41,498 nt of DNA from JBHPGW01 sp042569785 (GTDB lineage Bacteria; Planctomycetota; Phycisphaerae; Sedimentisphaerales; Anaerobacaceae): positions 1-41,498 of the forward strand of contig JBHPGW010000021.1 of assembly GCA_042569785.1 (NCBI GenBank). Direction: 5' to 3'. The translations under genes and the position numbers were made by a program. How positions within the stretch are numbered: position 1 is the first letter of the stretch; each line of letters begins with the position of its first letter. Positions 23,287 through 31,863 of the stretch are shown here, piece by piece. The notes under the pieces are model-generated. The model searched no databases, was not told where the DNA came from, and saw only the letters and a program-made list of their open reading frames with translations.

Positions 23287-23811
23287 CTAATGCCTGTTGA
23301 AGTGTTTGCCCTTAATACGCATCCACCACGCACAAGGCAGAAAAAAGAAAGGCCCCAGCACAGCTGAATACAAACTGCTCCATAAAAGAAAGGACCATAT
23401 TTTTTCAATGTTAGGTTGGCCCTTAAGAAAACCAAGAAGATAGATCATTGTCCCGCTGGCGATACCAATGATAAATATCGCGATCGCCTGATATGGCGGA
23501 CTCCTCAATGAGACAACACGATGAAGATACGCAAGCAGTGTCCCGAAGATACCGAAGCTGATTATTCCAGTGCCCATAGGCCCGCCGATCAAATCTGCCG
23601 CAAAGCCTATCACAAAACTTATTATGATCGCCTCGGTCGTATTATAGTAGATAGCAAAAAAAACCAGCGAGATCAGCAACAGATCCGGCTTGATTTCCGA
23701 ATTTGAAAAGGCAATTAAATTGACCAGGCCTTGCTGGAGCAAAGTAGCAATAAGAATAAAAACCGCAAGTCTAACCCATCGCATTAAAGCTCCTCGCAGA
23801 TCACTGGCCAT
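23287..23811 (-). CDS. mreD: Rod-shape protein MreD
   Basis: 174 residues, almost all hydrophobic with about five membrane helices (LAVFILIATLLQQGLVNLI, KPDLLLISLVFFAIYY and others) and the family-typical AADLIGGPMGTGIISFGIFG. Part of the rod complex in the cytoplasmic membrane. It overlaps the end of mreC by 11 bases if the ATG at 23811 is used; an internal ATG nine codons later would remove the overlap. The neighbours mreC and mrdA fix the identity. Confidence 0.88.
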   Translation of the reverse strand: MASDLRGALMRWVRLAVFILIATLLQQGLVNLIAFSNSEIKPDLLLISLVFFAIYYNTTEAIIISFVIGFAADLIGGPMGTGIISFGIFGTLLAYLHRVVSLRSPPYQAIAIFIIGIASGTMIYLLGFLKGQPNIEKIWSFLLWSSLYSAVLGPFFFLPCAWWMRIKGKHFNRH

Positions 23812-24598
23812 TCATTATAATTACGTGTACACTTTGCAGATTCTCTATGTCGCAGACCGGCTCAACGGTTATATCCCAGCAGTAGGGGCTCACAGGATCT
23901 ATGCCGCATTTAGTTATTTGACCCGCGATCATAGGATCTCCGAGAAAACCGATCTTAGCCTGAGCATAAATGACGTCACCGGCCTTAACAAGATGCTTAT
24001 CGACCAGTAGGTTGGGTATCTTCGATAAATTTGTTCCGCTGCCCTGTATTACACCACCGATACCAAGGCTGCCTATTTTTATCTTTAATGTAGACTCCGG
24101 GTCGCTTATCAACCTTACCTTGGCCGTATTATCCAACACGCTTGATATTGTTCCTATTATGCTGTTAATGCCAAGAACGAACTGGCCCGGCGCAAGGCCT
24201 TGATTCTTGCCTCGGTTGATCACAAGCTCACCCCGCAAGCCACCTTTGTTTACAAAAATATTAGCCGCAACAAGATGGTATCCTTCAAAGGGAAGTCGGT
24301 CAGCAACGCCGGATAATTGCTCGAACTTTTGACGCTCCTGACGAATCTGTTCTTCAAGATTGGCGATATGGTTTTCGAGTTTCCTGTTTTGCCCATTTTG
24401 CGGTAGTGACGTTGGTGTTCGTGCCGAAAGTGTAAGCCCTCTGCCGACGCTTAGAGGAAGCTGAAAAATACGGGAAAAACTCAGCTGGAATTTATTGGTA
24501 ATACTCTGCGGTACAAAAAGAACAATGAGCCCGGCCAGAAGAAACCAGGTGAACAGCATACCTCGGGATATTCTTTTTCGCATCCTTGCCATAATCAT
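23801..24598 (-). CDS. mreC: Rod-shape protein MreC
   Basis: 265 residues. One N-terminal membrane helix (GMLFTWFLLAGLIVLFV), a coiled-coil segment (KLENHIANLEEQIRQERQKF, about residues 70-95), then the two-barrel periplasmic domain with NRGKNQGLAPGQFVL and GTISSVLDNTAKVRLISDP. It organises the elongation machinery in the periplasm and binds PBP2. It follows mreB by 33 bases in the same transcript. An alternative start two codons inside is possible. Confidence 0.93.
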   Translation of the reverse strand: MIMARMRKRISRGMLFTWFLLAGLIVLFVPQSITNKFQLSFSRIFQLPLSVGRGLTLSARTPTSLPQNGQNRKLENHIANLEEQIRQERQKFEQLSGVADRLPFEGYHLVAANIFVNKGGLRGELVINRGKNQGLAPGQFVLGINSIIGTISSVLDNTAKVRLISDPESTLKIKIGSLGIGGVIQGSGTNLSKIPNLLVDKHLVKAGDVIYAQAKIGFLGDPMIAGQITKCGIDPVSPYCWDITVEPVCDIENLQSVHVIIMNGQ

Positions 24599-24631
24599 AC
24601 TTCACGCTGCTGGTTTCGTGATTCGCTACAA

Positions 24632-25684
24632 TTACCATCCATACTCACTGTGGTCCATCGTATCTTTCCACAGTTCGAGGTTTTCGAGATAGACACTTGT
24701 GCCCCGGGCTACAGAACTCAATGGGTCCTCGACTCTTTCGACTTTCAGGCCGGTAGCGTTGGTCAATACCGTATCCATACCTCGCAGCAGTGAACCTCCT
24801 CCACAAATGTGTATACCGTTATCTATCAGATCTGCCGCCAATTCAGGCTCGGTCTTCTCGAGCGTTGAGGTAACCGCATCGATGATCGCGGCGATCGGCT
24901 CACGCAGAGACTCGCGTATCTCCTCACTTGTAATAACGATCTTTCTCGGCAAACCTGTTATGGTATCTCGTCCTGCCACCTCCATTGTCAATTCTTCATC
25001 CATCGGCGAAGCAGAACCGATCTGTATTTTGACCTTTTCAGATCGAGCCTCACCGACCAGTAAATTATAGGTTCTCTTAAGATGATTGACAACCGCCTCA
25101 TCCATATCGTCACCGCCTATACGGATCGATTCGCAGGTCGCAATATCGGCAAGGCTCATTATAGCTACTTCAGTCGTCCCACCGCCTATATCGACGATCA
25201 TCGAAGCGGTAGGCTCTGTAATTGGAAGTGCAGAACCGATCCCCGCTGCCATCGGCTCATCCACAAGATATACCTTGCGGGCACCGGCACGCTCGGCGCT
25301 GTCGATCACCGCTCGGCGTTCCACCGCCGTTATCCCGCTGGGTACCGCGATAACAACACGTGGCCTAACCAACGAGCCTCTGCCGTGAACTTTCCGAATG
25401 AAATAACTCAGCATAGCTTCGGTGATCTCGAAATCGCTGATCACGCCATCTTTCAAGGGCCTGATAGCTGTTATCGAACCGGGTGTTTTGCCGAGCATTT
25501 CGCGGGCAACAAGACCGACTGCTTCGCCATTGTTAAGAACGATATTGGTTCCTTTACGGACGGCAACTACAGAGGGCTCATTGAGAACTATGCCTTTACC
25601 GCGAACACATACAAGAGTTGAGCATGTCCCCAGGTCGATACCCATGTCCATACTGAACCAGCCTAGGATGTTATCCAGTAGCAC
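24632..25684 (-). CDS. mreB: Rod-shape-determining actin homologue MreB
   Basis: 350 residues. Bacterial actin that forms membrane-bound filaments guiding side-wall synthesis. Actin-fold motifs include MGIDLGTCSTLVCVRGKGI (phosphate 1), SMIVDIGGGTTEVAIMSL (phosphate 2), YLVDEPMAAGIGSALP and HICGGGSLLRGMD (adenosine). The start is GTG at 25684 with GAAGGGA upstream. MreB presence supports a rod or at least non-spherical growth mode. Order on the minus strand: coiled-coil protein, 50-residue membrane protein, mreB, mreC, mreD, mrdA. Confidence 0.97.
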   Translation of the reverse strand: MLLDNILGWFSMDMGIDLGTCSTLVCVRGKGIVLNEPSVVAVRKGTNIVLNNGEAVGLVAREMLGKTPGSITAIRPLKDGVISDFEITEAMLSYFIRKVHGRGSLVRPRVVIAVPSGITAVERRAVIDSAERAGARKVYLVDEPMAAGIGSALPITEPTASMIVDIGGGTTEVAIMSLADIATCESIRIGGDDMDEAVVNHLKRTYNLLVGEARSEKVKIQIGSASPMDEELTMEVAGRDTITGLPRKIVITSEEIRESLREPIAAIIDAVTSTLEKTEPELAADLIDNGIHICGGGSLLRGMDTVLTNATGLKVERVEDPLSSVARGTSVYLENLELWKDTMDHSEYGW

Positions 25685-25764
25685 TTTTTGATTCCCTTCA
25701 ATTATTTATTGACTTATTGACCTCTCTTTACTAATAAAAATCGGTCTTGTCAACATCCAATTAG

Positions 25765-25917
25765 CTACGGTAACTGAAAAATTGTCCCATAATCCATATA
25801 ACATCTATAGGCCACGAGTGCCGCGGTGGCCAGAACGGTAAAGAATGCCAGGGTTAAAATTGCGGTATATAGGTTGTTAGGGGCTTTTTGGCCGGAATTG
25901 GACCTTTTGGGGCTCAT
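25765..25917 (-). CDS. 50-residue single-pass membrane protein in the mre cluster
   Basis: Too short for routine calling but well supported: ATG at 25917 with GAGGA a few bases upstream and a stop at 25765. The protein has a basic/polar N-terminus (MSPKRSNSGQKAPNN), one clear membrane helix (ILTLAFFTVLATAALVAY) and a short tail ending IFQLP. Residues 26-36 are Ala/Leu/Thr-rich as in small membrane subunits. It lies between the coiled-coil gene (79 bases upstream) and mreB (80 bases downstream), in the same direction. The topology (N-terminus positive, inside) and position suggest an accessory of the elongation machinery; no family is recognised. Confidence 0.65.
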   Translation of the reverse strand: MSPKRSNSGQKAPNNLYTAILTLAFFTVLATAALVAYRCYMDYGTIFQLP

Positions 25918-25995
25918 TTATTATCCTCACATCTTTTTTCCGACCAAAGCTGATGAGTAACTTTTTTTTACAACAGCAAATGGTCAATAAAATCT

Positions 25996-26871
25996 CTATA
26001 AATTAGTTGAAGCGTTGTCTCCAACCCTTGGCTGGCGATCTCCAAGCAGATCTAAGATACCAACCGCACGTTCCGAGTCAACTTCGATTATTATAACATC
26101 ACAGATAAATTCAGACCCTCGTGTAATGTGAAATCTCATCCCCTCTTTAACACCGTCGGCTTTGCCGATCGAGATCGCTGCGATTTTCTCTTTCATTTCA
26201 ACTTCGGTTATCAGTGCCTTTAGGCCAATTTCTCGAACCGCCGGCAAAACAGGAAAAGCGATATCCTTTTGGGGTGTAACGGTCCTTGGATAGGCGACGG
26301 CTTTACCTGCCGGCTGTAGAAGAAGGTCCAGCCTGCTTTCCAGATCTGCTTTTTCTTCGAGAATTTGCCTCTTTTCTGTTTCGAGCGAATCCATCATCGC
26401 CAGTTTCTCAAGCAACCTTGTTGAGGTCTCGTTGAGTTCTTTTTCCTGCTTGATCTGTTCGGTCTGTAATAACTTCAGATCATCCAGGGCCTTAGTCAAC
26501 AGCTTACCCTGATCCTCGTTGGTCTTGTAGAAATCCTTGACTATACTTGTCCAGTCACTGATACGTCTGTCCTTATCGGCGATATTCCGTTTGGCATCGT
26601 TAAGCTGACCGGTCAACTCAGAGATACTGGCCTTGAGACCGGCGATCTGTCTGTTAAGATCGTCTTCCAACTGCTCATTGTCCGCAAGCTGTTCGTTTAT
26701 CTGGTCGGTCAGGTCATCGACCTTTTTGTTCAAAGTGCTGTTCTTTCTGCGCAGTTGATCAGAAGTCTCTTTATAATTCTCGACCTGTGCGACATAAGTT
26801 ACAACAATACCACAAAGGAAAATTGCCGATATCGTCAGCAATAATATCAATATTTTCGTAAGAGTGCTCAA
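25996..26871 (-). CDS. Membrane-anchored coiled-coil protein upstream of mreB
   Basis: About 291 residues from a TTG at 26871, preferred because AAGGAG lies six bases before it; another TTG at 26877 abuts that site. One N-terminal membrane helix (ILILLLTISAIFLCGIVVTYV) is followed by about 150 residues of coiled coil with heptad-like Leu/Ile spacing (KKVDDLTDQINEQL, LNDAKRNIADKDRR and more). The C-terminal domain of about 80 residues (AAISIGKADGVKEGMRFHIT, then GILDLLGDRQPRVGD) resembles the small beta domain at the end of FlgT-like and some MreC-like proteins. First gene of the mre operon; probably a periplasmic scaffold. No specific family is named with confidence. Confidence 0.75.
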   Translation of the reverse strand: MSTLTKILILLLTISAIFLCGIVVTYVAQVENYKETSDQLRRKNSTLNKKVDDLTDQINEQLADNEQLEDDLNRQIAGLKASISELTGQLNDAKRNIADKDRRISDWTSIVKDFYKTNEDQGKLLTKALDDLKLLQTEQIKQEKELNETSTRLLEKLAMMDSLETEKRQILEEKADLESRLDLLLQPAGKAVAYPRTVTPQKDIAFPVLPAVREIGLKALITEVEMKEKIAAISIGKADGVKEGMRFHITRGSEFICDVIIIEVDSERAVGILDLLGDRQPRVGDNASTNL

Positions 26872-26877
26872 AACCAA

Positions 26878-27199
26878 CTCCTTTCAAAAAAAACCGCGAT
26901 TAAAAACACGTAGTCAATACCCGCCAATAATAACTTACTCAAACTGACCGTTTCGACAACTTATGTCGATGTAACTTTCTTCTCAATAAGACGATAGCTG
27001 TCACAAAACAATACTACAATTAGCCATCCGCCAAAGGCGGATTCCGCAATTTTGATTTTTAACTTTTACATCCTCAAGCTGGCCATCGGTCAGTTCGAGT
27101 AGCTTAATACCGCATTATAGGCAATAAAACCCTAAAGGTCAAGTTAATTTTGCCTACTTTAACAATAATCTATGGCAAAACGGGCATTTTCCCGTTTTA
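26878..27199. other. Intergenic region with two hairpins
   Basis: No gene is seen in these 322 bases. A perfect hairpin ATCCGCC-AAA-GGCGGAT occupies 27026-27042 without a following T-run, a common type of dispersed palindrome. The terminator-like hairpin at 27177-27198 is listed separately. The left end holds the start region of the mre operon with its AAGGAG site. Confidence 0.6.
27177..27198 (-). terminator. Rho-independent terminator after the HEAT lipoprotein gene
   Basis: Perfect 8-bp stem AAAACGGG/CCCGTTTT with a 6-base loop, starting one base after the stop codon of the gene ending at 27200. Read on the minus strand the 3' arm ends in TTTT, as expected for a terminator; it is symmetric and could act in both directions. 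Confidence 0.7.
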
Positions 27200-28222
27200 T
27201 CAACCGTCAGACGTACATTGAAGGATCGCCCTGGCCGCTGCGATGCGAACCATCATGGAATCATCATTGATAAGTTCTGGCAAATAACAAGTCAATTCTT
27301 CCGTGCCTATTTGCCCTATCGCCATTGCCGTCAGTATCTTAATGTTTTCAAGTTCTTTTTGACCCAACGTCTGATCAGGTTGTTTTGTAAAGACATCGAG
27401 CACCTCCGGCACGCCGGTTTCATCTCCGAGTATTCCCAGTTGTTCAGCCGCTGCCAGCCGAACTTCGGCAACATTGTCATCGAGTTTAGTCATCAGGACA
27501 TCCTTAGCTATTCTAGTACCTAACGCTCCCATCGCCTTAACAGCCATAATGCGATCGTCCCAATAAGAGCTGTGTGATATCGACCACAATTTACGAAATA
27601 TCGTTTTATCGCCAAGCCTGGCACGGGCATCCAATGCCACAAGTTTCACTTTGTCCGTAGAATCTTTGTCATGCTGAACCCATTGGAGAAGTTTTAATAC
27701 TCCCGGATCTCCGGTTTTACCCAGCAGCGTAGCGGCGTTAGCTCTGACCGTTTGATCCTGGCTTTTTAAAGCCTCACCGAGAAGTCCCATTGACCCGGGA
27801 GAACCGAGTTGGTTCATCGCATAAGCTGCCGCGATACGTGTGTGTTCATCAGGTGCCTTCAAAAGTTTCTCCACAGAGCCCTTAGCCCTGTAATATCTCG
27901 TATCCCCCACAGCCTGGGCCGCGGCGAATCTAACAGGAATATAATCATCGAACAGTAACTTTTCTACCTGCCCCATCAAATCCATCTGCTTCGTAGACGC
28001 TACAACTTCGATAGCCGTATTTACGATCTGGCGATCATCATCGACTAAAGCTTTTTTGATAATTGCCAATGCCTGAGGCCTGAGCTTGTCCAATCCGCTT
28101 TCTTTATTAAAGCCTTTTGGCTGTTGGAATGATTCGTTACACCCGCACAGAAAAAAAACAGGAACTGTGATACAAAAAACAAAAACCCAAAATTTAAAAT
28201 TTATACCGCACCTGTTTTGCAT
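27200..28222 (-). CDS. HEAT-repeat lipoprotein
   Basis: 340 residues. A lipoprotein signal (FWVFVFCITVPVFFLCGC) with the lipidated Cys after FLCG anchors it outside the cytoplasm. The rest is a chain of about eight HEAT/PBS-lyase-like helical repeats, for example VRFAAAQAVGD, TRIAAAYAMNQLGS, TVRANAATLLGKTGDP and EVRLAAAEQLGILGDE. Such repeats form protein-binding scaffolds; the partner is unknown. ATG at 28222 has GAGGAAAA upstream and lies inside the end of lnt (22-base overlap). Being next to lnt, the enzyme that acylates lipoproteins, may be only operon convenience. Ends in a clear terminator. Confidence 0.85.
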   Translation of the reverse strand: MQNRCGINFKFWVFVFCITVPVFFLCGCNESFQQPKGFNKESGLDKLRPQALAIIKKALVDDDRQIVNTAIEVVASTKQMDLMGQVEKLLFDDYIPVRFAAAQAVGDTRYYRAKGSVEKLLKAPDEHTRIAAAYAMNQLGSPGSMGLLGEALKSQDQTVRANAATLLGKTGDPGVLKLLQWVQHDKDSTDKVKLVALDARARLGDKTIFRKLWSISHSSYWDDRIMAVKAMGALGTRIAKDVLMTKLDDNVAEVRLAAAEQLGILGDETGVPEVLDVFTKQPDQTLGQKELENIKILTAMAIGQIGTEELTCYLPELINDDSMMVRIAAARAILQCTSDG

Positions 28223-29931
28223 TTTTCCTCGTGTTTTTTTCTGCGTTGTTTTCTCTGATCCACCAAACCGATTACAACTACCACTAAAAGGCCCAATACG
28301 GCAATTCTATCGACCCAGGGCCCGTATCGGCTGAAAAGCGTTACTCTCTTATCTATCGGCATTTTATCGGCGAACCATCCAGTTATACCTTGCCGTTTCA
28401 TCGCTTTAGCCGGCAGATTTCCCGCCTCGAACCCATCTCTCATACGTCCGACGGTATCGATCAAGCAACTCACGCCCGTATTAACGCTCCGCACGATCGC
28501 CAGCCGGTTCTCGACAGCCCGAAAGACACAGATCGCCGCATGTTGAGCCAACTCACTGGCCGAGTAAACCTTTTCGTCCTGAAAATAAGAAAACCACCCG
28601 TCATTGCTTATATTAACGAGCCAGTCGACCCGCTTCTCGCTTCGCTCATCCAGCGCAAATTCGCGGGCAATGGCTGGAAACACATCCTCGTAGCATATAA
28701 GTACGCCAAACCTGTAATTTTGTTCATTTTGGCTGGTCTCTCTCGGCATTTCAAAAACGACATATTCGGTCCCCGCATCAAGTGTGTAATCGAAGTCATA
28801 AGGCGTAAATCCCATTAGGATACGGTGAAGCCATGGCGCACTTTTCTTAAAAGGTACGACCTCCCCAAACGGAACAAGGTGTATCTTACTGTAAACTTTT
28901 TCTGACGCTGTCCCGTCATCTTTGTATAGAAACGCGGAGTTATATTTCTCGACCAATTCGATCATCCCGTCAGATTTTACCATAGGTTTACCGCCGGTAG
29001 CACCTGCCAGTATGTATGCCCCTTCTCTGGCGTGATTCCTGATCGCCCTGTCAAAAACATTATAGGAATGTGAAAGCTCCAGCATATTCAATATCGACGT
29101 ATTCAGTATTGCCGGCACTATCGTTTCCGGCCAGACGACAAGCTCGGCACCCGCTGAGACCGCCAATCTGCTCTGCTCAACGACATCATTAAAAACTCGC
29201 TCATTTTCCTCCGGCGAACTCGAATCCTTAACCGACTGCGGAATGTTCGACTGCACCGCCGCGACGAGCGGCCCATCCTCTACAAAATCCTGCGACTGCT
29301 CGATCCGCCATCGACCATAAAAAATAGTTGCGACCAACATCACAGAAACAACGGCTATTTTTGAAAGTTGCCCCGGCTTGAAAAGATTATTTTCTCTCGC
29401 CGCCAGTATCAGCTCTGCTATAAGCCCGTTAACCATCGCGATCAAAAACGATACACCCACAGCTCCGAAAATATCCGCGATCTGAATGATAGTAATATTG
29501 CGATACTGACTGTGAGCCAGAAACCGCCAGAAAAAACCACCCAAAAAAAGCCCCTGCAATCGTTCCGCCCCGACGATCAACACCCCAACTGCAAGAAATA
29601 AAGGCACCTTTTTAGCCCTGCAAAAGCGAATCGCAAAGATAAGTACAGGCCAAAGCAGCGCTGTATAAAGACAAAACGCTGCCCATCCCGCCCATGTTAT
29701 GGGCCCGATCCAGTACAGATTACCAAGCCAGTAACCAGTAGCGACAACATACCCCCAAACCGCCAGCCGCCGAAATTTAACTCCCGGAGAACAAACAAGA
29801 ATAAAAGGAACCCACGCCACCCAGGCCAACCACGACCAGCCGACAGGAACCTGGATCACCGTAAGCAAAATACCACTAACCAAAAACCCCGCCACGATCG
29901 TAAGATCATTTTTTTTCAGCAGTTTTTTCAA
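28201..29931 (-). CDS. lnt: Apolipoprotein N-acyltransferase
   Basis: 576 residues. Adds the third acyl chain to the N-terminal Cys of lipoproteins in the cytoplasmic membrane. The N-terminal half has several membrane helices (WLAWVAWVPFILV, LIAMVNGLIAELILAA and others); the C-terminal half is the nitrilase-type catalytic domain. Its triad is visible as VVWPETIVP (Glu), YSKIHLVPFGEVVPF (Lys) and GVLICYEDVFP (Cys). The start is TTG at 29931, which overlaps the methyltransferase stop codon as TTGA, so the two genes are coupled. A last membrane helix near the C-terminus is present. Confidence 0.93.
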   Translation of the reverse strand: MKKLLKKNDLTIVAGFLVSGILLTVIQVPVGWSWLAWVAWVPFILVCSPGVKFRRLAVWGYVVATGYWLGNLYWIGPITWAGWAAFCLYTALLWPVLIFAIRFCRAKKVPLFLAVGVLIVGAERLQGLFLGGFFWRFLAHSQYRNITIIQIADIFGAVGVSFLIAMVNGLIAELILAARENNLFKPGQLSKIAVVSVMLVATIFYGRWRIEQSQDFVEDGPLVAAVQSNIPQSVKDSSSPEENERVFNDVVEQSRLAVSAGAELVVWPETIVPAILNTSILNMLELSHSYNVFDRAIRNHAREGAYILAGATGGKPMVKSDGMIELVEKYNSAFLYKDDGTASEKVYSKIHLVPFGEVVPFKKSAPWLHRILMGFTPYDFDYTLDAGTEYVVFEMPRETSQNEQNYRFGVLICYEDVFPAIAREFALDERSEKRVDWLVNISNDGWFSYFQDEKVYSASELAQHAAICVFRAVENRLAIVRSVNTGVSCLIDTVGRMRDGFEAGNLPAKAMKRQGITGWFADKMPIDKRVTLFSRYGPWVDRIAVLGLLVVVVIGLVDQRKQRRKKHEEKCKTGAV

Positions 29932-30911
29932 TCAACCAATTCCCCTAATGCCGTCGCCATTGTCTCTGGGTGATAAGTTCGCCCATCATTCATACGCACC
30001 GCGAATTGACCAGCGACCAAGGCAATAAGCGTGCTGTCGGATGTCACTTCCTTAGCACTCATTCCCATATCCGCCAAAAGCCTTTTCAATTCACCAACTT
30101 CGATATGGCTGAAACTTTCGCCGTTACCAAAGAGACTGTTGCCGCCTAAAACCATATCGTTTTGATCATGCTTTTTAATTTCCGCCAGGCGTTTCCTGCT
30201 GTTGACCACATATTCTTCAGACATATCTATCCCTGTATAATCCCTGCCGAGTTTATACGCCGTCGCTGCCGTAGTCCCTGACCCACTGAAAGGGTCCAGC
30301 ACACAGTCGCCCGGATTCGAGCTTGCCGAAATTATCCTGGCCAGTACACTTTCCGGCATTTGGCACGGATGCCAGCCCTGTCTTTCCTTAAACGTCCCGC
30401 AAACTCGCGAAAATTCCGTCCACACATCGTCAGGCATCTTACCCTTGGAGTTAGCACGTTTGTCGTTATAGATCAGCTGCCTGTCGGACGGCACTCGCAC
30501 AGTGTGATCGTTGAACGTAAAATCTGCCTTGTCGTTTACAAAGTAAAAGATATGGGTATGTGCCCGTGCGAACTTGCTTTTAGTTTGCTGCCCGAACGTG
30601 TAATGCCATATTATCCAGTTACGCATCACAAGCCCGAGTTCGTCAGCGATAATCTTTACATTAGCCGCATAGTCATCACCGATAGCTATATAGAACGAGC
30701 CGTTTGGCTTGAGTACATTCTTACAAGCCGCCATCCAGTCGCGAGTCCAGGCAATATAGTTCTTGCTTTTGACCTTATCGTGATACTTATCGTACTTGTA
30801 CCCGATATTAAAAGGCGGATCCGCAAATACAAGATCAGCGAAAGGCTCTCTAACCTTATCGAGCAAATCTATACAATCACCCCATACTATTTTATTCAAA
30901 AACTTCCGCAT
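29928..30911 (-). CDS. Orphan DNA adenine/cytosine-N4 methyltransferase (beta class)
   Basis: About 327 residues from ATG at 30911 (a GTG at 30917 adds two). The catalytic motif FADPPFNIGY (DPPF type) comes first and the SAM-binding motif VLDPFSGSGTTAATAYKLG comes late, the beta order of CcrM and HinfI-like enzymes. QMPESVLARII sits between. About 70 extra C-terminal residues (GELKRLLADMGMSAKEVTSDST and after) may bind DNA or regulate. No restriction endonuclease gene is adjacent, so it is probably a solitary epigenetic methyltransferase. Its promoter and first codons were copied upstream of the next gene (separate repeat entry). It leads an operon with lnt and the HEAT lipoprotein, joined by 4- and 22-base overlaps. 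Confidence 0.88.
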   Translation of the reverse strand: MRKFLNKIVWGDCIDLLDKVREPFADLVFADPPFNIGYKYDKYHDKVKSKNYIAWTRDWMAACKNVLKPNGSFYIAIGDDYAANVKIIADELGLVMRNWIIWHYTFGQQTKSKFARAHTHIFYFVNDKADFTFNDHTVRVPSDRQLIYNDKRANSKGKMPDDVWTEFSRVCGTFKERQGWHPCQMPESVLARIISASSNPGDCVLDPFSGSGTTAATAYKLGRDYTGIDMSEEYVVNSRKRLAEIKKHDQNDMVLGGNSLFGNGESFSHIEVGELKRLLADMGMSAKEVTSDSTLIALVAGQFAVRMNDGRTYHPETMATALGELVD

Positions 30912-30983
30912 GGGCACATCTTACAACCTGCAAAAAACTTTGCAAGCAAATTTGATACCTGAAAAATTAACCCCTCATGCTAC
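30904..30983. repeat. 80-nt repeat, copy A (methyltransferase promoter and start)
   Basis: Aligns without gaps to 31742-31821, with about 65 of 80 bases identical by hand count. It spans the start codon and upstream region of the methyltransferase. On the minus strand TTGCAA, a 17-base spacer and AAGATG could form a promoter. The last bases of copy A supply the TAG stop codon of the lipoprotein gene at 30980-30982. Confidence 0.75.
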
Positions 30984-31723
30984 TGATGATAGTCAAGCTC
31001 CCCTTTAAAAAACTTTTCCATTAGAATCGCACGCTGGCGAACCGGCCCCTGCGATCTATTAAGATAAGGCTCAAGGTATTCCAACATCAAATCTCGTTGC
31101 CAGCCTCCATATTTGGTTTTACTAACAGCAACTTCAACATGCTCATCAGCCATAGCAAGCTCGAGAAGCCGTTTATATATTTTTGCTGCGCCACCGCCTC
31201 TATGCCGTCCTATCCCATAACGCACCGCAGAACTTCTCACATCTTTATCCGGCGAGAAACTGGCGTAGTACATCAACCAATATCCCTTAAGGCTGTATTT
31301 ATTCAAAAAGTTCCTCGGAGTTCCATACCGTTCACTGACCCAGCGGATAATTTTTGTTTTATCCTGTTCGGTCCTGCGGAAGCCATGCCGTATTGTCCTG
31401 ATAATGTTTTTATCAGAACGCACTGTCTTCAAGGGTGACTTCCACCACTTGTCCAGTTCTTTGCCGCCTTTGATATCATCTGGAAAATAACTTTCAAATG
31501 TTTTAGCAGCTTCAACAGAGCCATACAGCTTTATCGCGGCTTGTTCATCTTCAATTATCACCTCACTAAGCGGCTCACCTATCTTTCCTCCTTCAAGCGA
31601 GTTCAAATAACTGTAGTCATAGCACGTTCCAACAAGCGGTATCCATACCCCCTCATTCGTATGACAGCCTGTCAGAACACACAGAAATAAACTCACGAAA
31701 CCGCCAAAAACTATCTTTCGCAT
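30980..31723 (-). CDS. Hypothetical lipoprotein
   Basis: 247 residues. A lipoprotein signal (VFGGFVSLFLCVLTGC) ends in a canonical LTGC. The mature part is mixed alpha-helical, charged and basic, without a domain I recognise; the stretch RSSAVRYGIGRHRGGG and the C-terminal VRQRAILMEKFFKGELDYHQ hint at HEAT-like helices. AAAGGAGAA precedes the ATG at 31723. It lies between two copies of an 80-base repeat derived from the methyltransferase start, and its stop codon is part of that repeat, so it was probably inserted or formed there. Confidence 0.7.
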   Translation of the reverse strand: MRKIVFGGFVSLFLCVLTGCHTNEGVWIPLVGTCYDYSYLNSLEGGKIGEPLSEVIIEDEQAAIKLYGSVEAAKTFESYFPDDIKGGKELDKWWKSPLKTVRSDKNIIRTIRHGFRRTEQDKTKIIRWVSERYGTPRNFLNKYSLKGYWLMYYASFSPDKDVRSSAVRYGIGRHRGGGAAKIYKRLLELAMADEHVEVAVSKTKYGGWQRDLMLEYLEPYLNRSQGPVRQRAILMEKFFKGELDYHQ

Positions 31724-31741
31724 TTTAATTCTCCTTTAAAT

Positions 31742-31821
31742 TCCCGCATACCCACATATTACAAGCTGGGCAAAACTTTGCAAGCAAATTTAAAACTTGA
31801 AAAATCACCCCCTTATGCTAC
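31742..31821. repeat. 80-nt repeat, copy B (between lipoprotein and alkaline phosphatase genes)
   Basis: Second copy of 30904-30983. It includes a decayed version of the methyltransferase start (TATGCGGGAA in place of ATGCGGAAG, on the minus strand) and the promoter-like TTGCAA, 17 bases, AATATG. In this place it can drive the lipoprotein gene, whose ribosome binding site lies just beyond it. Confidence 0.75.
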
Positions 31822-31863
31822 TTTCTCTAAAGAAATATTAACGATATTCGAAAGGACAAAATT

